Assembly: GCF_023016805.1 (NCBI RefSeq)
Contig: NZ_JALKCH010000008.1
Location: 116,977-180,976 of the forward strand
Direction of reading: 5' to 3'
DNA length: 64,000 nucleotides
DNA from: Ancylobacter crimeensis
Lineage (GTDB): Bacteria > Pseudomonadota > Alphaproteobacteria > Rhizobiales > Xanthobacteraceae
Position numbers and translations under genes: made by a program. Positions 37,164 through 47,211 of this stretch are shown in pieces. Numbering within the stretch: the first letter of the stretch is position 1; each line of letters begins with the position of its first letter. The notes below the pieces were generated by a model, which was given only the letters and a program-made list of their open reading frames with translations, was not told the origin of the DNA and searched no databases.

Positions 37164-37398
37164 CGAGCTTTACCTGCACCGTCGTCTCGCCGGCCCGCGC
37201 TCGGGCGATCTCGATGAGGGACTGGTCGTCGAGCGCGTCCATCATCGCCTCATAGGTCTCGGCAGGGACCATATAGGCCATGACCCGGTTGTGGTTGAGG
37301 ATCGCGACCGAACCGCCGCGCGCGCCCTCGACGATGGCGGTGGGGTTCTTCTTCAGTTCGGAGACGCTGACGGCCATCTCCGCTTCGACGCGCTGCAT
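37153..37398 (-). CDS. Phd/YefM-type antitoxin of the RelE-like toxin
   Basis: An 81-residue protein with the N-terminal DNA-binding fold of the Phd/YefM class (VSVSELKKNPTAIVEGARGGSVAILNHNRVMAYMVPAETYEAMMD) and a flexible C-terminus (ARAGETTVQVKLDEL) that would neutralise the toxin. It precedes and overlaps the toxin gene and probably represses the promoter at about 37400-37440. Confidence 0.9.
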   Translation of the reverse strand: MQRVEAEMAVSVSELKKNPTAIVEGARGGSVAILNHNRVMAYMVPAETYEAMMDALDDQSLIEIARARAGETTVQVKLDEL

Positions 37399-37447
37399 GG
37401 CAAGCCTCGTATTGATCCGGAATTCTGGACGAATATAGGGGCTGTCT

Positions 37448-40261
37448 TCAGGTCAGCAAATGACAAGGTCCGGCTCTACCTTCACCCCCCTTCGCCAGCC
37501 CCTTCAGCCGGTACAGCGCCTCCAGCGCCTCGCGGGGGGTGAGTTCGTCGGGGTCGATGCCGGTGAGCGCGGCCTTCACCGCTTCCGCCACCGGGTCGGC
37601 GCTTGCCGCCGGCGCGGCGGGCGGGGCCCGGTTCAGGCTGGCGAAGAGCGGCAGGTCGTCGAGAATGCGCTGGGTCGGGGCGGCGCGGTCGGCGCTTTCC
37701 AGTTCCGTCAGCACCGCGCGGGCGCGTTCCACCACCGCCGCCGGCAGGCCGGCGAGCTTGGCGACCTGGATGCCGTAGGAACGGTCCGCCGCCCCCGGCA
37801 CCACCTCGTGCAGGAAGATCACCTCGCCGTCCCACTCCTTCACCTTCACCGTCGCGTTGACGAGGCGCTTGAGGCGCTGGGCGAGCGCGGTGAGCTCGTG
37901 GAAATGGGTGGCGAACAGGCCGCGGCAGGCATTCGTCTCGTGCAGATGCTCGAGACTGGCCCAGGCGATGGAGAGGCCGTCGAAGGTCGCGGTGCCGCGG
38001 CCGATCTCGTCGAGGATGACGAGCGAGCGGCGGGTCGCCTGGTTGAGGATGGCGGCGGTCTCGACCATCTCCACCATGAAGGTCGAGCGCCCGCGTGCCA
38101 GGTCGTCCGCCGCACCGACGCGCGAGAACAGCCGGTCGACGATGCCGATCCGCGCGGAGGCCGCGGGCACGAAGCAGCCGGCCTGAGCGAGGATGGCGAT
38201 GAGCGCGTTCTGGCGCAGGAAGGTCGATTTGCCCGCCATGTTGGGGCCGGTGACCAGCCAGATGCGTCCCGCCTTGGCCCGCGCGGGAGGCGAGAGGTCG
38301 CAATCATTGGCGATGAAGGGGCCGCCGGAGGCGAGCGGATCCCGGCGCAGCGCCTGCTCGACCACCGGGTGGCGGCCGCCCAGAATCGAGAAGTCGAGCC
38401 CGTCATCCACCTCGGGGCGGACATGGTTCTCCTCCACCGCGAGCCGGGCGAGGCCGCTCGCGACGTCGATCACCGCCAGCGCGGCGGCGCAGGCGCGGAC
38501 ATGATCGGCGCCGGCCAGCACCTCGCTCGCCAGCCGGTCGAAGATCGTCTGCTCCAGAGCCAGCGCCCGTTCGCCGGCGCTGGCGATCTTGGCCTCCAGT
38601 TCGCCCAGCTCCACGGAGGAGAAGCGCACGGCCCCCGCCATGGTCTGGCGATGCACGAAGACGCTCGCGAAGGGCGGCTCGCGCAGCTTGTCGGCGTGCT
38701 GGGCGGAGACTTCGACGAAATAGCCCAGAACCGCATTGTGCCGGATCTTGAGGGTCCGGATGCCGCTCTCCTCGACATAGCGCCGCTCCAGAGCCGCCAC
38801 CACGCGCCGGCTCTCGTCGCGCAGGGCGCGGGTGGCGTCGAGGTCGGCGTCGAAGCCGGCCCGCACGAAGCCGCCATCGCGCCGGTAGGGCGGCAATTCG
38901 TCGGCGAGCGCGGCGAGAAGCGTCGCCGGCAAGGCGGGCGGCGGGGCGGCGAGGTCGCGGGCGGCTTCCATCAGCTCCTCGGGTGCGCCCTCGGCGGCGA
39001 TCATGGCGGCGATCGCCGCGCCCTCCATCAATCCGCGGCCGATGGCGGCAAGGTCGCGCGGGCCCGAGCGATTCAGCGCGATGCGGGCGAGAGCGCGGGC
39101 AAGGTCCGGCGCGCCGGCGAGCCGCTCGCGCAGGGCGTCGCGCAGGGCCGGGCGGTCGGCGAGGTGCTCGACCGAATCGAGGCGGCCAGCGATGGCGGCG
39201 GGCGCGGTCAGCGGCTCGGCGAGCCGGCGTGCCAGCAGCCGGGCGCCGGCGGAGGTCACGGTGCGGTCCACCGCCGCGAGCAGGCTGCCCGCCCGCTCGC
39301 CGGAGGTGGTGCGCAGGATTTCAAGGTTCGCCCGCGTCGCCGGGTCGATGACCATGGCGGCGCCGCCGCTCTCGCGCACCGGCGGGGCGAGCGGGGGGCG
39401 GTTGCCGAGCTGGGTGCGCTCCACATAGGCGACGATGGCGCCCGCCGCGGCGAGTTCCGGGCGCGAGAAGGCGCCGAAGGCGTCCAGCGTCGCCACCTGG
39501 AAGAAGCCGGCGATGCGCCGCTCGGCGGTGGCGCCGTCGAAGCTCTCCTTCGGCAACGGGGTCACCGCGGGCAGCGTGCGCCACAGTTCGCGGAAGGCCG
39601 GCTCGTCATAGATCGCGTCCGGCACCAGCAGTTCGGCGGGCTCGATGCGGGCGAGGTCGGCGGCAAGCCGGGCGGGGTCGGTTTCGGAGACGCGGAAGGT
39701 GCCGGTGGAGATGTCGCAGAAGGCAAGTGCATAGGCATAGCCGTCGCCGGCGCCGTCCTCGCCGCTCTTGGCACGGGCGAGGCTCGCCAGCACGTTCTCG
39801 CGGCGGGCGTCGAGAAGAGAGTCCTCGGTCAGGGTGCCGGGGGTGACGAGGCGCGTGACGTCGCGGCGCACCACGCTCTTGCTGCCGCGCTTGCGGGCTT
39901 CGGCGGGATCTTCCAGCTGTTCGCACACCGCGACCCGGTGGCCGGCGGCGATGAGCTTGTGGAGATATTCCTCGGCCCGTTCCACCGGCACCCCGCACAT
40001 CGGGATGTCGGCGCCCTGGTGCTTGCCGCGCTTGGTCAGCACGATGCCGAGCGTGCGCGAGGCGGCTTCGGCGTCGGCAAAGAACAGCTCGTAGAAATCG
40101 CCCATCCGGTAGAACAGCAGGCTGTCCGGGTTGGCGGTCTTTATCTCGATATATTGCGCCATCATCGGCGAGACGCGCGTCTCGTCCTTCCCTTCCTGAC
40201 CCTTGCGGGCGTCGGGGGTGTCGGCGTCGGGACGGGGCGGGGCGGAGAGGGCGCTGGCCAT
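37448..40261 (-). CDS. mutS: DNA mismatch repair protein MutS
   Basis: A 937-residue mismatch-recognition ATPase. The mismatch-binding motif GDFYELF (F56, E58) is in domain I after a disordered N-terminal extension of about 30 residues. The ATPase has Walker [10 protein letters not shown] at about residue 670, [16 protein letters not shown] (Walker B) and the helix-turn-helix tail TEL-/[20 protein letters not shown] for dimer contacts. The ATG at 40261 is followed by a low-complexity stretch; a start at MMAQYIEIK (near 40165) would still leave the core intact. Divergent from xseA. Confidence 0.96.
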   Translation of the reverse strand: MASALSAPPRPDADTPDARKGQEGKDETRVSPMMAQYIEIKTANPDSLLFYRMGDFYELFFADAEAASRTLGIVLTKRGKHQGADIPMCGVPVERAEEYLHKLIAAGHRVAVCEQLEDPAEARKRGSKSVVRRDVTRLVTPGTLTEDSLLDARRENVLASLARAKSGEDGAGDGYAYALAFCDISTGTFRVSETDPARLAADLARIEPAELLVPDAIYDEPAFRELWRTLPAVTPLPKESFDGATAERRIAGFFQVATLDAFGAFSRPELAAAGAIVAYVERTQLGNRPPLAPPVRESGGAAMVIDPATRANLEILRTTSGERAGSLLAAVDRTVTSAGARLLARRLAEPLTAPAAIAGRLDSVEHLADRPALRDALRERLAGAPDLARALARIALNRSGPRDLAAIGRGLMEGAAIAAMIAAEGAPEELMEAARDLAAPPPALPATLLAALADELPPYRRDGGFVRAGFDADLDATRALRDESRRVVAALERRYVEESGIRTLKIRHNAVLGYFVEVSAQHADKLREPPFASVFVHRQTMAGAVRFSSVELGELEAKIASAGERALALEQTIFDRLASEVLAGADHVRACAAALAVIDVASGLARLAVEENHVRPEVDDGLDFSILGGRHPVVEQALRRDPLASGGPFIANDCDLSPPARAKAGRIWLVTGPNMAGKSTFLRQNALIAILAQAGCFVPAASARIGIVDRLFSRVGAADDLARGRSTFMVEMVETAAILNQATRRSLVILDEIGRGTATFDGLSIAWASLEHLHETNACRGLFATHFHELTALAQRLKRLVNATVKVKEWDGEVIFLHEVVPGAADRSYGIQVAKLAGLPAAVVERARAVLTELESADRAAPTQRILDDLPLFASLNRAPPAAPAASADPVAEAVKAALTGIDPDELTPREALEALYRLKGLAKGGEGRAGPCHLLT

Positions 40262-40398
40262 GGCCGGACGCTGGCAGCAGAGCGGGCGCGATGGCAAGCC
40301 CGAAGCGGCGCCCCGAGGGCCGTTTTCCCCGCAGAAGGGCATCTTGCCGCCAGCCGGCCCGCATTTCCGTCACCGGCAAATGCCGTTATGGAGAAGCC

Positions 40399-42021
40399 AT
40401 GGCCAAAGCGACCCCCGATTCCCCTGTCACCAACGCTCCCGACTGGTCGGTCTCGGAGCTCTCCGGTGCGCTCAAGCGCACGGTGGAGGACGCCTTCGGC
40501 CATGTGCGGGTGCGCGGCGAGATCTCCGGCTATCGCGGCCCCCACTCCTCCGGCCACGCCTATTTCTCGCTGAAGGACGCGAATGCCCGGCTCGACGCGG
40601 TGGTGTGGAAGGGCACCATGGCGCGGCTGAAGGTGCGGCCCGAGGAGGGGCTTGAGGTGGTCGCCATCGGCCGCATCACCACCTTCCCCGGCAAGTCGTC
40701 CTACCAGATCGTCATCGACCAGATCGAGTTCGCCGGCGCCGGCGCCATCATGGCGATGCTGGAGGAAAGGAAGCGCCGCCTCGCTGCAGAGGGCCTGTTC
40801 GACGCGACGCGCAAGCGCCGCCCGCCCTTCCTGCCGCAGGTGATCGGGGTCGTCACCTCGCCCACCGGCGCCGTGATCCGCGACATCCTGCACCGATTGT
40901 CCGACCGCTTCCCGCGCCGGGTTCTGGTGTGGCCGGTCCGGGTGCAGGGCGATACGAGCGGCGCCGAGGTGGCGGCTGCGATCCGCGGTTTCAACGCCAT
41001 CGCCCCCGGAGGCCCGGTGCCGCGCCCGGACGTGCTGATCGTGGCGCGCGGCGGCGGCTCGCTGGAAGATCTGCTCGGCTTTTCCGAGGAGGCGGTGGTG
41101 CGCGCCGCCGCCGAGAGCCGGATCCCGCTGATCTCCGCCGTCGGCCACGAGACCGATGTGACGCTGATCGATTTCGCCGCCGATATCCGCGCCCCGACCC
41201 CGACCGCCGCGGCCGAGATGGCGGTGCCGGTACGCGGCGAATTGCTGGCGGAGGTCGGCAGCCTCCATGCCCGGAGGCTCGCCGCGTTCGCCCGTGCCGC
41301 CGAGCGTCGCCGTTCGGATCTGCGCAACCTCGCCCGGCATCTGCCGGCGGCGGAAGAGCTGCTCGCCTTGCCGCGCCAGCGGCTCGACATCGCCGCCCAG
41401 CGCCTGCCGCGCGCCCTGAAGGCCAATGCGGGGGCGCATCGGCTGCGCCTCACCCGGGCCGAGGCGCGGTTTTCGCCGCAGACGCTGCTGGGGGCGCTTG
41501 CCCGCCGCCGCGAACGGGTTGCCGCGCTGGGCGACCGGCTGCCGCGCGGCCTCACCCGCAGCACGGGCACGCACCGCATGCGCCTGACCCGCATAGAGGC
41601 GCGGCTGGAGCTTGGGCGACAGGGGCAGGCCAACCGCATCGCGCGCGGGCAGGACCGGCTGGCGGCGCTGGCGGAGCGGCTCGGACGCTGCGCCTCCCAG
41701 CAGAGCGAGGCGCGGCGCAGGCGGCTCGATGCGCTGGCGCAGCTTCTCACCGCGCTTTCCTATCGCGGCGTGCTGGCGCGCGGCTTCGCGCTGGTGCGCG
41801 ACGGCGCCGGCCAGCCGGTGCGGCTCGCGGCGGATGTGGCGCCCGGCATGGCGCTGGCCCTGCAATTCGCCGATGGCAGCGTCGGGGCGATCGCCGGGGA
41901 GCCGTTGCCGGAGAGCGTTCCGCCCGATCCCGGCCGGCGCCGCGCCCCCACCCCCCGCCGCGGCCCGCGCCGGACCCGGGAGGGCGAGGAGCCTCCGGCG
42001 CAAACGAACCTGTTCGAATAG
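40399..42021 (+). CDS. xseA: Exodeoxyribonuclease VII large subunit
   Basis: A 540-residue nuclease subunit. An OB-fold N-terminus ([25 protein letters not shown]) is followed by the catalytic domain with [21 protein letters not shown] and [27 protein letters not shown]. The long helical region that binds XseB shows an internal duplication (about residues 325-358 and 370-403). The ATG at 40399 has GGAGAA 3-8 nt upstream. The small subunit xseB is not in the window. It degrades single-stranded DNA from both ends. Confidence 0.96.
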   Translation: MAKATPDSPVTNAPDWSVSELSGALKRTVEDAFGHVRVRGEISGYRGPHSSGHAYFSLKDANARLDAVVWKGTMARLKVRPEEGLEVVAIGRITTFPGKSSYQIVIDQIEFAGAGAIMAMLEERKRRLAAEGLFDATRKRRPPFLPQVIGVVTSPTGAVIRDILHRLSDRFPRRVLVWPVRVQGDTSGAEVAAAIRGFNAIAPGGPVPRPDVLIVARGGGSLEDLLGFSEEAVVRAAAESRIPLISAVGHETDVTLIDFAADIRAPTPTAAAEMAVPVRGELLAEVGSLHARRLAAFARAAERRRSDLRNLARHLPAAEELLALPRQRLDIAAQRLPRALKANAGAHRLRLTRAEARFSPQTLLGALARRRERVAALGDRLPRGLTRSTGTHRMRLTRIEARLELGRQGQANRIARGQDRLAALAERLGRCASQQSEARRRRLDALAQLLTALSYRGVLARGFALVRDGAGQPVRLAADVAPGMALALQFADGSVGAIAGEPLPESVPPDPGRRRAPTPRRGPRRTREGEEPPAQTNLFE

Positions 42022-42103
42022 GGCGGGCGCTGAAGGGTGCGCTTGTGGCGGCGGTGCGCGCCGCCCATATTGACCATCGACCGATGACAAGGATGAGTGC
42101 GGC

Positions 42104-42328
42104 ATGAACCGCTTCGAACGTTTCCCGCCCGCAACCGGCGAGGCCGAGATCCGCTATCTGGACGGCGATTTCCGCATCGTGCGGCCCGGCACCTTCGTGC
42201 GTTGCGCCGTTACCGGCCAGCCGATCCCGCTGGAGGAACTGCGCTACTGGAGCGTCGATCTGCAGGAAGCCTATGCCACGCCGCAGGCGGTGCTGACCCG
42301 CCTCCACCCGGACCGCGTTCGCCGCTGA
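42104..42328 (+). CDS. DUF2093 family protein
   Basis: A 74-residue conserved alphaproteobacterial protein: RFERFPPATGEAEIRYLDGDFRIVRPGTFVRCAVTGQPIPLEELRYWSVDLQEAY. The CAVTG segment with preceding and following residues has the look of a small beta-rich domain; no function is known. Convergent with lpxK, 15 bp apart. Confidence 0.9.
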   Translation: MNRFERFPPATGEAEIRYLDGDFRIVRPGTFVRCAVTGQPIPLEELRYWSVDLQEAYATPQAVLTRLHPDRVRR

Positions 42329-42343
42329 GCCGTCCGGCGGCCC

Positions 42344-43345
42344 TCAGGCGAGCGCGCGGGCGATGAGGGTGTCGAGCGTTTCCGCACTCTCCGGCTCCAG
42401 GACGAGGCGCACCGGCAGAACCTCCAGATGCGGGGCGAGGATGTCGCCCGCCGGGGTGCCGGTCAGCCGCACCGCATCCTTCTCCGTCGTGACCAGCGTG
42501 AGGTCCTCCGCCTGCGCGCGGTGCAGCAGGTCGCCGGCTTCCGCCGCACGGAAGGCGTGATGGTCCGGGAAAGGCTGCGTCCGCACCGCGAGCGCGCCGA
42601 TGCCGCGCAGGGTCGCGAAGAACTTGTCCGGCCGGCCGATGCCGGCGAAGGCAAGCACCCTGCGCCCGATCAGCCGGCTCGCGGCCTCGGCGTCCGGCGC
42701 GAGCCGTCCGCGCAGCACGGCGAGCCCCTTCGCGCGGCCGTGGCGTGCCACCTCGTCCCCTGCGGTTCCGTCTCCCACCAGCAGCAGTGCCTGCGCCCGC
42801 GCGAGCTGCGGGGCGAGCGGCGCGCGCATCGGGCCGGCCGGAAGGCACAGGCCGTTGCCGATGCCGACCGCAGCGTCGAGGACGAGGATCGACAGGCGCT
42901 TCTCGAGCGCGGGGTTCTGGAAGCCGTCATCCATCACGATGACATCCGCCCCGGCCTGGAGAGCGAGCCCCGCGCCGGCGACGCGGTCGCGGGCGACGAC
43001 GGTGGGCGCGAGGCGGGCGAGCAGCAGCGGCTCGTCGCCGAGATCGGCCGCGATGCCGCGCGGGGTGACGAGCAGCGGCCCCGGCAGCCGCCCGCCATAG
43101 CCGCGCGTGAGGAAGACCGGATGCCTGCCCAGCCCTTGCAGCCGGCGGGCGAGCATGAGGGCGGACGGCGTCTTGCCGGCGCCGCCCACCGTGGGGTTGC
43201 CGAGGCAGATGACGGGCACCTGCGGGGCATGGCCGGGATGGCCGAGCCGCCGCTCCGCCACCGCGCCATAGAGCGCGCCGAGGGGGCGCAGCAGGTTCGC
43301 CGCGAGAGTGGGCCGGGGGTGCCACCAGAAGGGCGGTGCCTGCAT
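42344..43345 (-). CDS. lpxK: Tetraacyldisaccharide 4'-kinase
   Basis: A 333-residue inner-membrane-associated kinase that phosphorylates the 4' position of the lipid A disaccharide. The P-loop is NPTVGGAGKTP at 50-60, preceded by the N-terminal membrane-association helix (PTLAANLLRPLGALYGAV). Later segments ADVIVMDDGFQNPALEKRLSILVLDA and FAGIGRPDKFFATLR are typical. It follows waaA (101-bp gap) in the same lipid A/Kdo gene block. Confidence 0.96.
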   Translation of the reverse strand: MQAPPFWWHPRPTLAANLLRPLGALYGAVAERRLGHPGHAPQVPVICLGNPTVGGAGKTPSALMLARRLQGLGRHPVFLTRGYGGRLPGPLLVTPRGIAADLGDEPLLLARLAPTVVARDRVAGAGLALQAGADVIVMDDGFQNPALEKRLSILVLDAAVGIGNGLCLPAGPMRAPLAPQLARAQALLLVGDGTAGDEVARHGRAKGLAVLRGRLAPDAEAASRLIGRRVLAFAGIGRPDKFFATLRGIGALAVRTQPFPDHHAFRAAEAGDLLHRAQAEDLTLVTTEKDAVRLTGTPAGDILAPHLEVLPVRLVLEPESAETLDTLIARALA

Positions 43346-43446
43346 CGTTTCACCCGCGCTGCGGCGTTGGGCTGGGCCTGCGCCCGGCCTGCCGTCGTCC
43401 GCGGCCGGTCCGGATTCAGATGGCTTGAGCGGTGTCCGACAACGCT

Positions 43447-44769
43447 CTACCGGGTGGACTCCCGGTCCTTCAATGTGTGCTTTTCCAGGCGGATCTGCAC
43501 CAGATAGGGATCGAGCGCTGCCATGGTCCGCTCCAGCGCCCCGCCGAGCGCGGCCACGGTGGCCTGCCCGGCCTTCACCGTGCGAAGGCGGCGGGCCTCG
43601 TCGGTGATCAGAGCATAGGCCGCTTTCGCCAGGCTGTCGGCGTCCGTCACCGCCTCGGCGCCGTAGCTCTGGTCCAGCCGGCTATAGATCTCGGCGAAGT
43701 TCATGACGTGCGGGCCGTGCAGGATGGCACAGCCCAGCTTGATCGGCTCGATCGGGTTTTGGCCGCCATGGCGGATGAGCGAGCCGCCGAGAAAGGCGAG
43801 CCGCGCCAGCCGGTAGAACAGGCCGAGCTCGCCGATGGTGTCGGCGACATAGATGTCGGTGCCGCGGTCCGGCAGGTAGCCGCCGCTGCGCAGCACGGCC
43901 GGATGGCCGGTGCCGGTGGCGAGCCGCAGCACCTCCATGCCGCGCTCGGGATGGCGTGGAGCGATGAGGGTGATGAGGTCGGGGATGCGTGTCTTGAGGG
44001 CGGCATGGGCGGCGATCACCGCGTCCTCCTCGCCGGCATGGGTCGAGCAGGCGAGGAACACCTCGCGCCCGGCGAGCGCCGCCTTCAGCGCCTCCAGCGT
44101 CCTGTCAGCCACGGGCGGAGGCGGGGCGTCGAATTTGAGGTTTCCGGTCACCGAGACCCGCGGCGCGCCGAGCCGGGCGAGGCGCTCGGCATCGTCGCGC
44201 CCCTGCGCGAGGCAGAGGTCGACGCGGCGCAGCAGGCTTTTCACACTGCGCGCTGTGCGCTGCCAGCGGGCGAAAGAGCGCGCCGACATCCGCGCATTGA
44301 CCATGAAGAGCGGGGTGCGCCGCTCGCTGACCTCGAGCAGCAGGTTCGGCCAGATCTCGGATTCGACCAGAACCACGAGGTCGGGCCGCCAGTGGCCGAG
44401 AAAGCGGGTAAGGAAGCGCGGAGCGTCCAGTGGAACGAACTGGTGGATCACGCCCGGCGGCAGCCGGTCGGCGGCGAGTTTCGCCGAGGTCACGGTGCCG
44501 GTGGTGAGCAGCACTTCGAAATCGCGCGCCCTGAGGCGATCGATCAGCGGCAGCACCGCGATCATCTCGCCGACGCTGGCCCCGTGCACCCAGACGAGTT
44601 GCCCGGACGGGCGGGCGCGGGAGGCAAGGCCGAAGCGCTCGGGCAGGCGCGTCGGATCCTCCTTGCCGCGCCGGATGCGCGGACGCAGCAGCGCCTTCGC
44701 GAAGGGCGTGGCGAGCTGCATGCCGAGCCGGTAGAGCCGCAAGGGCAGCGTGGTCGGTCGCCTAGTCAT
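43447..44769 (-). CDS. waaA: 3-deoxy-D-manno-octulosonic acid transferase
   Basis: A 440-residue GT30 glycosyltransferase that adds Kdo to lipid IVA. The N-terminal membrane helix is followed by WVHGASVGEM with the catalytic Glu, VVLVESEIWPNLLLEV and the C-terminal donor-binding part VADTIGELGLFYRLARLAFLGGSLIRHGGQNPIEP. The ATG at 44769 overlaps the end of the acyltransferase gene upstream by 8 bp, implying coupling. Confidence 0.96.
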   Translation of the reverse strand: MTRRPTTLPLRLYRLGMQLATPFAKALLRPRIRRGKEDPTRLPERFGLASRARPSGQLVWVHGASVGEMIAVLPLIDRLRARDFEVLLTTGTVTSAKLAADRLPPGVIHQFVPLDAPRFLTRFLGHWRPDLVVLVESEIWPNLLLEVSERRTPLFMVNARMSARSFARWQRTARSVKSLLRRVDLCLAQGRDDAERLARLGAPRVSVTGNLKFDAPPPPVADRTLEALKAALAGREVFLACSTHAGEEDAVIAAHAALKTRIPDLITLIAPRHPERGMEVLRLATGTGHPAVLRSGGYLPDRGTDIYVADTIGELGLFYRLARLAFLGGSLIRHGGQNPIEPIKLGCAILHGPHVMNFAEIYSRLDQSYGAEAVTDADSLAKAAYALITDEARRLRTVKAGQATVAALGGALERTMAALDPYLVQIRLEKHTLKDRESTR

Positions 44770-45499
44770 CGGTGGAGCCGGCAGGGGCGGGCACGCGGGG
44801 TCGCGGCGGAGGAGCCTTGCGCCCCACCAGTTCCTCGGCTCGTGCGGTGATGAGATCGAGCTGGCGCTGCAATTCCTGCCGGGCGGCCTCCAGCGTCGCG
44901 GTATCGGCGTCGGGCGCCACCAGCACGCCGTCGCCGGCCACCACCGCCGCCTTGCCGAAAGGCAAATGAATCGCGGCGCGGTCCCAGCTTTTCGCGAGGA
45001 TGCGGTTCGAGGTGGCAATCGCCACCGGATAGATCGGCCGGCCGGAATGCTTGGCGATGGTGACGACGCCGAGCCCGGCGATGCGCGAGATCTTCGGCAC
45101 GTCGGCGGTCATGGCGACATTGCAGCCGTCCTCCAGACTGCGGATCATCTCCACCGTCGCGCTGAAGCCGCCCTTCACCCGGAAGTCGCGCCCCGCCGCG
45201 CCCGAGCCGCGTATGGTGCCGATGCCGAGCGCCTGCGCGGCGATGGCGTTCACGTCGGCGTCGGAGCTGCGCGAGATCATGACCTTGGCGCGATGGTGCG
45301 GCTTCACCAGGAACGGCGTGAGGAAATGCTGCCCGTGCCAGAAGGTGAGGATCATCGGCAGCTGGGCGTCGGCCAGCTCATACAGATCGGCCGGCTCCAT
45401 CACCACGCGGTTGGTGCGCCAGACGAAACGCAGATAGGAAGCCATCGTCCGGCCGAGCAGGGACCGCACGGTCGGCGAGGTACGCAGGCGACGCCACAT
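44762..45499 (-). CDS. DUF374 lysophospholipid acyltransferase-family protein
   Basis: A 245-residue protein of the DUF374/LPLAT family: PMILTFWHGQHFLTPFLV carries the HX4D-like motif region, then MISRSSDADVNAIAAQALGIGTIRGSG and VAMTADVPKISRIAGLGVVTIAKHSGRPIYPVAIATS. In Hyphomicrobiales it is regularly adjacent to waaA and is presumed to act in lipid A or phospholipid acylation; the substrate has not been established here. It overlaps waaA. Confidence 0.88.
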   Translation of the reverse strand: MWRRLRTSPTVRSLLGRTMASYLRFVWRTNRVVMEPADLYELADAQLPMILTFWHGQHFLTPFLVKPHHRAKVMISRSSDADVNAIAAQALGIGTIRGSGAAGRDFRVKGGFSATVEMIRSLEDGCNVAMTADVPKISRIAGLGVVTIAKHSGRPIYPVAIATSNRILAKSWDRAAIHLPFGKAAVVAGDGVLVAPDADTATLEAARQELQRQLDLITARAEELVGRKAPPPRPRVPAPAGSTDD

Positions 45500-45514
45500 G
45501 CGAAGAGCCGGCCG

Positions 45515-45769
45515 TCAGTTCGCGGCGCCGGTCGAGACGCCGGTTTCCGGGTCGAGCAGGCGGTGCAGGTGCACGACGAAATAGCGCATATGCGCGTTGT
45601 CCACGCTCTGCTGGGCCTTGGCCTTCCAGGCGGCGTGGGCGGTGGCGTAATTGGGGTAGATGCCCACGATGTCGAGATCCTGGATGTCGCGGAAGGTCAC
45701 GCCGTCCAGCGATTCCAGCTCGCCGCCGAAGACCAGATGCAGAAGCTGGGGATTGGTTTTCGCGCTCAT
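45515..45769 (-). CDS. DUF4170 family protein
   Basis: An 84-residue protein: LLHLVFGGELESLDGVTFRDIQDLDIVGIYPNYATAHAAWKAKAQQSVDNAHMRYFVVHLHRLLDPE, the DUF4170 pattern seen throughout Hyphomicrobiales next to the acyltransferase and phosphatase genes. No known function. Probably an auxiliary cytosolic protein of this lipid A block. Confidence 0.9.
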   Translation of the reverse strand: MSAKTNPQLLHLVFGGELESLDGVTFRDIQDLDIVGIYPNYATAHAAWKAKAQQSVDNAHMRYFVVHLHRLLDPETGVSTGAAN

Positions 45770-45850
45770 CGTTCCGTCCCGATCGCCGGATCACACATTG
45801 TCATGTCGTCCCTCGGCCAACTCGTCCCTTGGCCACGTCGCACATCGCCA

Positions 45851-46738
45851 TCATGAGGTCCCGCGCCGTGCCGCGTCCAGCACGGAGGGGTGCAGCGAAG
45901 CGCCCGCGGACACCAGGGCGCCGTGCCGCGGCACGGACGCATTGTAGACGAGCCTGTTGCCGGAGAGCGTCGTGAGCAGCCCGCCCGCTTCGTGCACCAA
46001 AAGGTCCGCGGCGGCAAGGTCCCAGTCATTCGCATTGGGCGAGGCCAGCGCGGCGTCGAGCTCGCCGGTCGCGACCCGCGCATTGCGCAGCGCCAGCGAA
46101 TGCACCCGCTCGCCACGCGCGACGGGCGCGACCGCCTGCACCCGGTCGAACAGCGGCGGCGGCGCGTCGAGCCGGGCTCCGGCCAGCTCCTGCCGGGTGC
46201 CGGCCGCGATCGGCAGGCCGTTGCGGGTAGCGCCGCCGCCGGCAAACGCGATGAACAGCTCGTCGGTCACCGGGGCATAGAGCGCGCCGGCGATGGGCCG
46301 CCCGTCCTCGACCAGGGCGACCGCGACGCACCAGTCGGGCCGCCCCGCCATGTAGGAGCGCGTGCCGTCGATCGGATCGACGATCCAGAGCCGCCTGCGG
46401 CCGAGACGCTCGGGATTGTCCGCCGTTTCCTCGGAGAGCCAGCCATAATCGGGGGCGAGGCCGGTGAGGCGCTCGCGCAGCATGGCGTCGACCGCAAGGT
46501 CGGCTTCGGTGACGGGCGAGTTGTTGTCCTTCGACCACGACCGGATACCGCCGCGAAACATCGCGACCGCCACCGCTCCGCCGGCGACCGCCGCATCTGC
46601 GAGATGGCGCGCCGCGATGGCGGGGTCGGCGATGAGGTCGGTATCGTCCGTTCGGGGGTAGGGCCGCGCGTCGGCCGCGCCGGGACCGGCGCCGGAAGTT
46701 GCGCCGGAGCGCGGGCCCGTCTTGATTTCATCTGCCAT
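45851..46738 (-). CDS. CysQ/inositol monophosphatase-family phosphatase
   Basis: A 295-residue FIG-superfamily phosphatase. The metal-binding motifs are all present: SPVTEADLAVD, GWLSEETADN (EE pair), WIVDPIDGTRSYM (DPIDGT) and NDWDLAAADLLVHEAGG (WD). Such proteins hydrolyse 3'(2'),5'-adenosine bisphosphate or inositol phosphates with Mg2+. The fixed association with the lipid A genes in this order suggests a cell-envelope link, but the substrate is not decided by sequence. The first 35 residues look disordered. Confidence 0.9.
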   Translation of the reverse strand: MADEIKTGPRSGATSGAGPGAADARPYPRTDDTDLIADPAIAARHLADAAVAGGAVAVAMFRGGIRSWSKDNNSPVTEADLAVDAMLRERLTGLAPDYGWLSEETADNPERLGRRRLWIVDPIDGTRSYMAGRPDWCVAVALVEDGRPIAGALYAPVTDELFIAFAGGGATRNGLPIAAGTRQELAGARLDAPPPLFDRVQAVAPVARGERVHSLALRNARVATGELDAALASPNANDWDLAAADLLVHEAGGLLTTLSGNRLVYNASVPRHGALVSAGASLHPSVLDAARRGTS

Positions 46739-47211
46739 CTTTCGGAGTTAAGCGGGCGCACACCCACATGCAAGCCGAATGCGCGCAGCCGTGCCGTGCA
46801 TCTGGTGCGGCGCAAGCGCCGGGGAGGAAAGGAGGAGCCCGTGCGCCCACCGTCCCCCGGCGAGAAGCGAACGGAAGGGCCGGGATCATCCCGGCTCCCG
46901 GGCACCTGCTGCCGTGCCGTTCCATGGGCGCAGCGGAGAGCCGGGATCCCGGCGCTCCACGATCCCGGCTCTCCGCTGCGCTGCGGCCGCGATGACGGGG
47001 AAGGGGTAGCGCGGCGATACGCGGCGGCCCCGTGCCGGCAAGGAATCGGCAAGCATGACGCGGCTTTCCGGGTCGGTTCGGACGGCGAAGGAAGTCTCAA
47101 CCATGTCCCTTAAGCCGATGGGCAGAGGGCCGGCGCCATGGTGTGCCCATGACCGGGGCCGATGAGCCGCGCCGGAGATGATCCGGCGAAGAACCGGCAG
47201 GGAGACCGACA
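46739..47211. other. 473-bp intergenic region with strong palindromes
   Basis: No gene. Contains two REP-like palindromes (46879-46895; 46928-46981). Elsewhere unremarkable GC-rich sequence; it should also hold promoters for the divergent phosphatase and DUF6101 genes. Confidence 0.6.
46879..46981. repeat. REP-like palindrome pair
   Basis: 46879-46895 is GCCGGGA-TCA-TCCCGGC. A second, stronger element is a perfect 21-bp inverted repeat, 46928-46948 with 46961-46981, loop 12 nt, whose arms contain AGAGCCGGGATC/GATCCCGGCTCT. Same CCGGGAT signature as the elements at 23512, 26740 and 60565. Confidence 0.85.

Noticed and set aside
36340-37447. Genomic island with tRNA attachment site
   Set aside because: Base composition is odd and a toxin-antitoxin pair is present, but there is no tRNA, integrase or flanking direct repeat.
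37460-40573. A 1037-codon plus-strand open frame opposite mutS
   Set aside because: Shadow of mutS; Gly/Arg/Ala/His-rich without recognisable motifs.
46739-47211. CRISPR or other direct-repeat array
   Set aside because: The repeats are inverted palindromes with unequal spacing; there are no regular direct repeats with spacers anywhere in the window.
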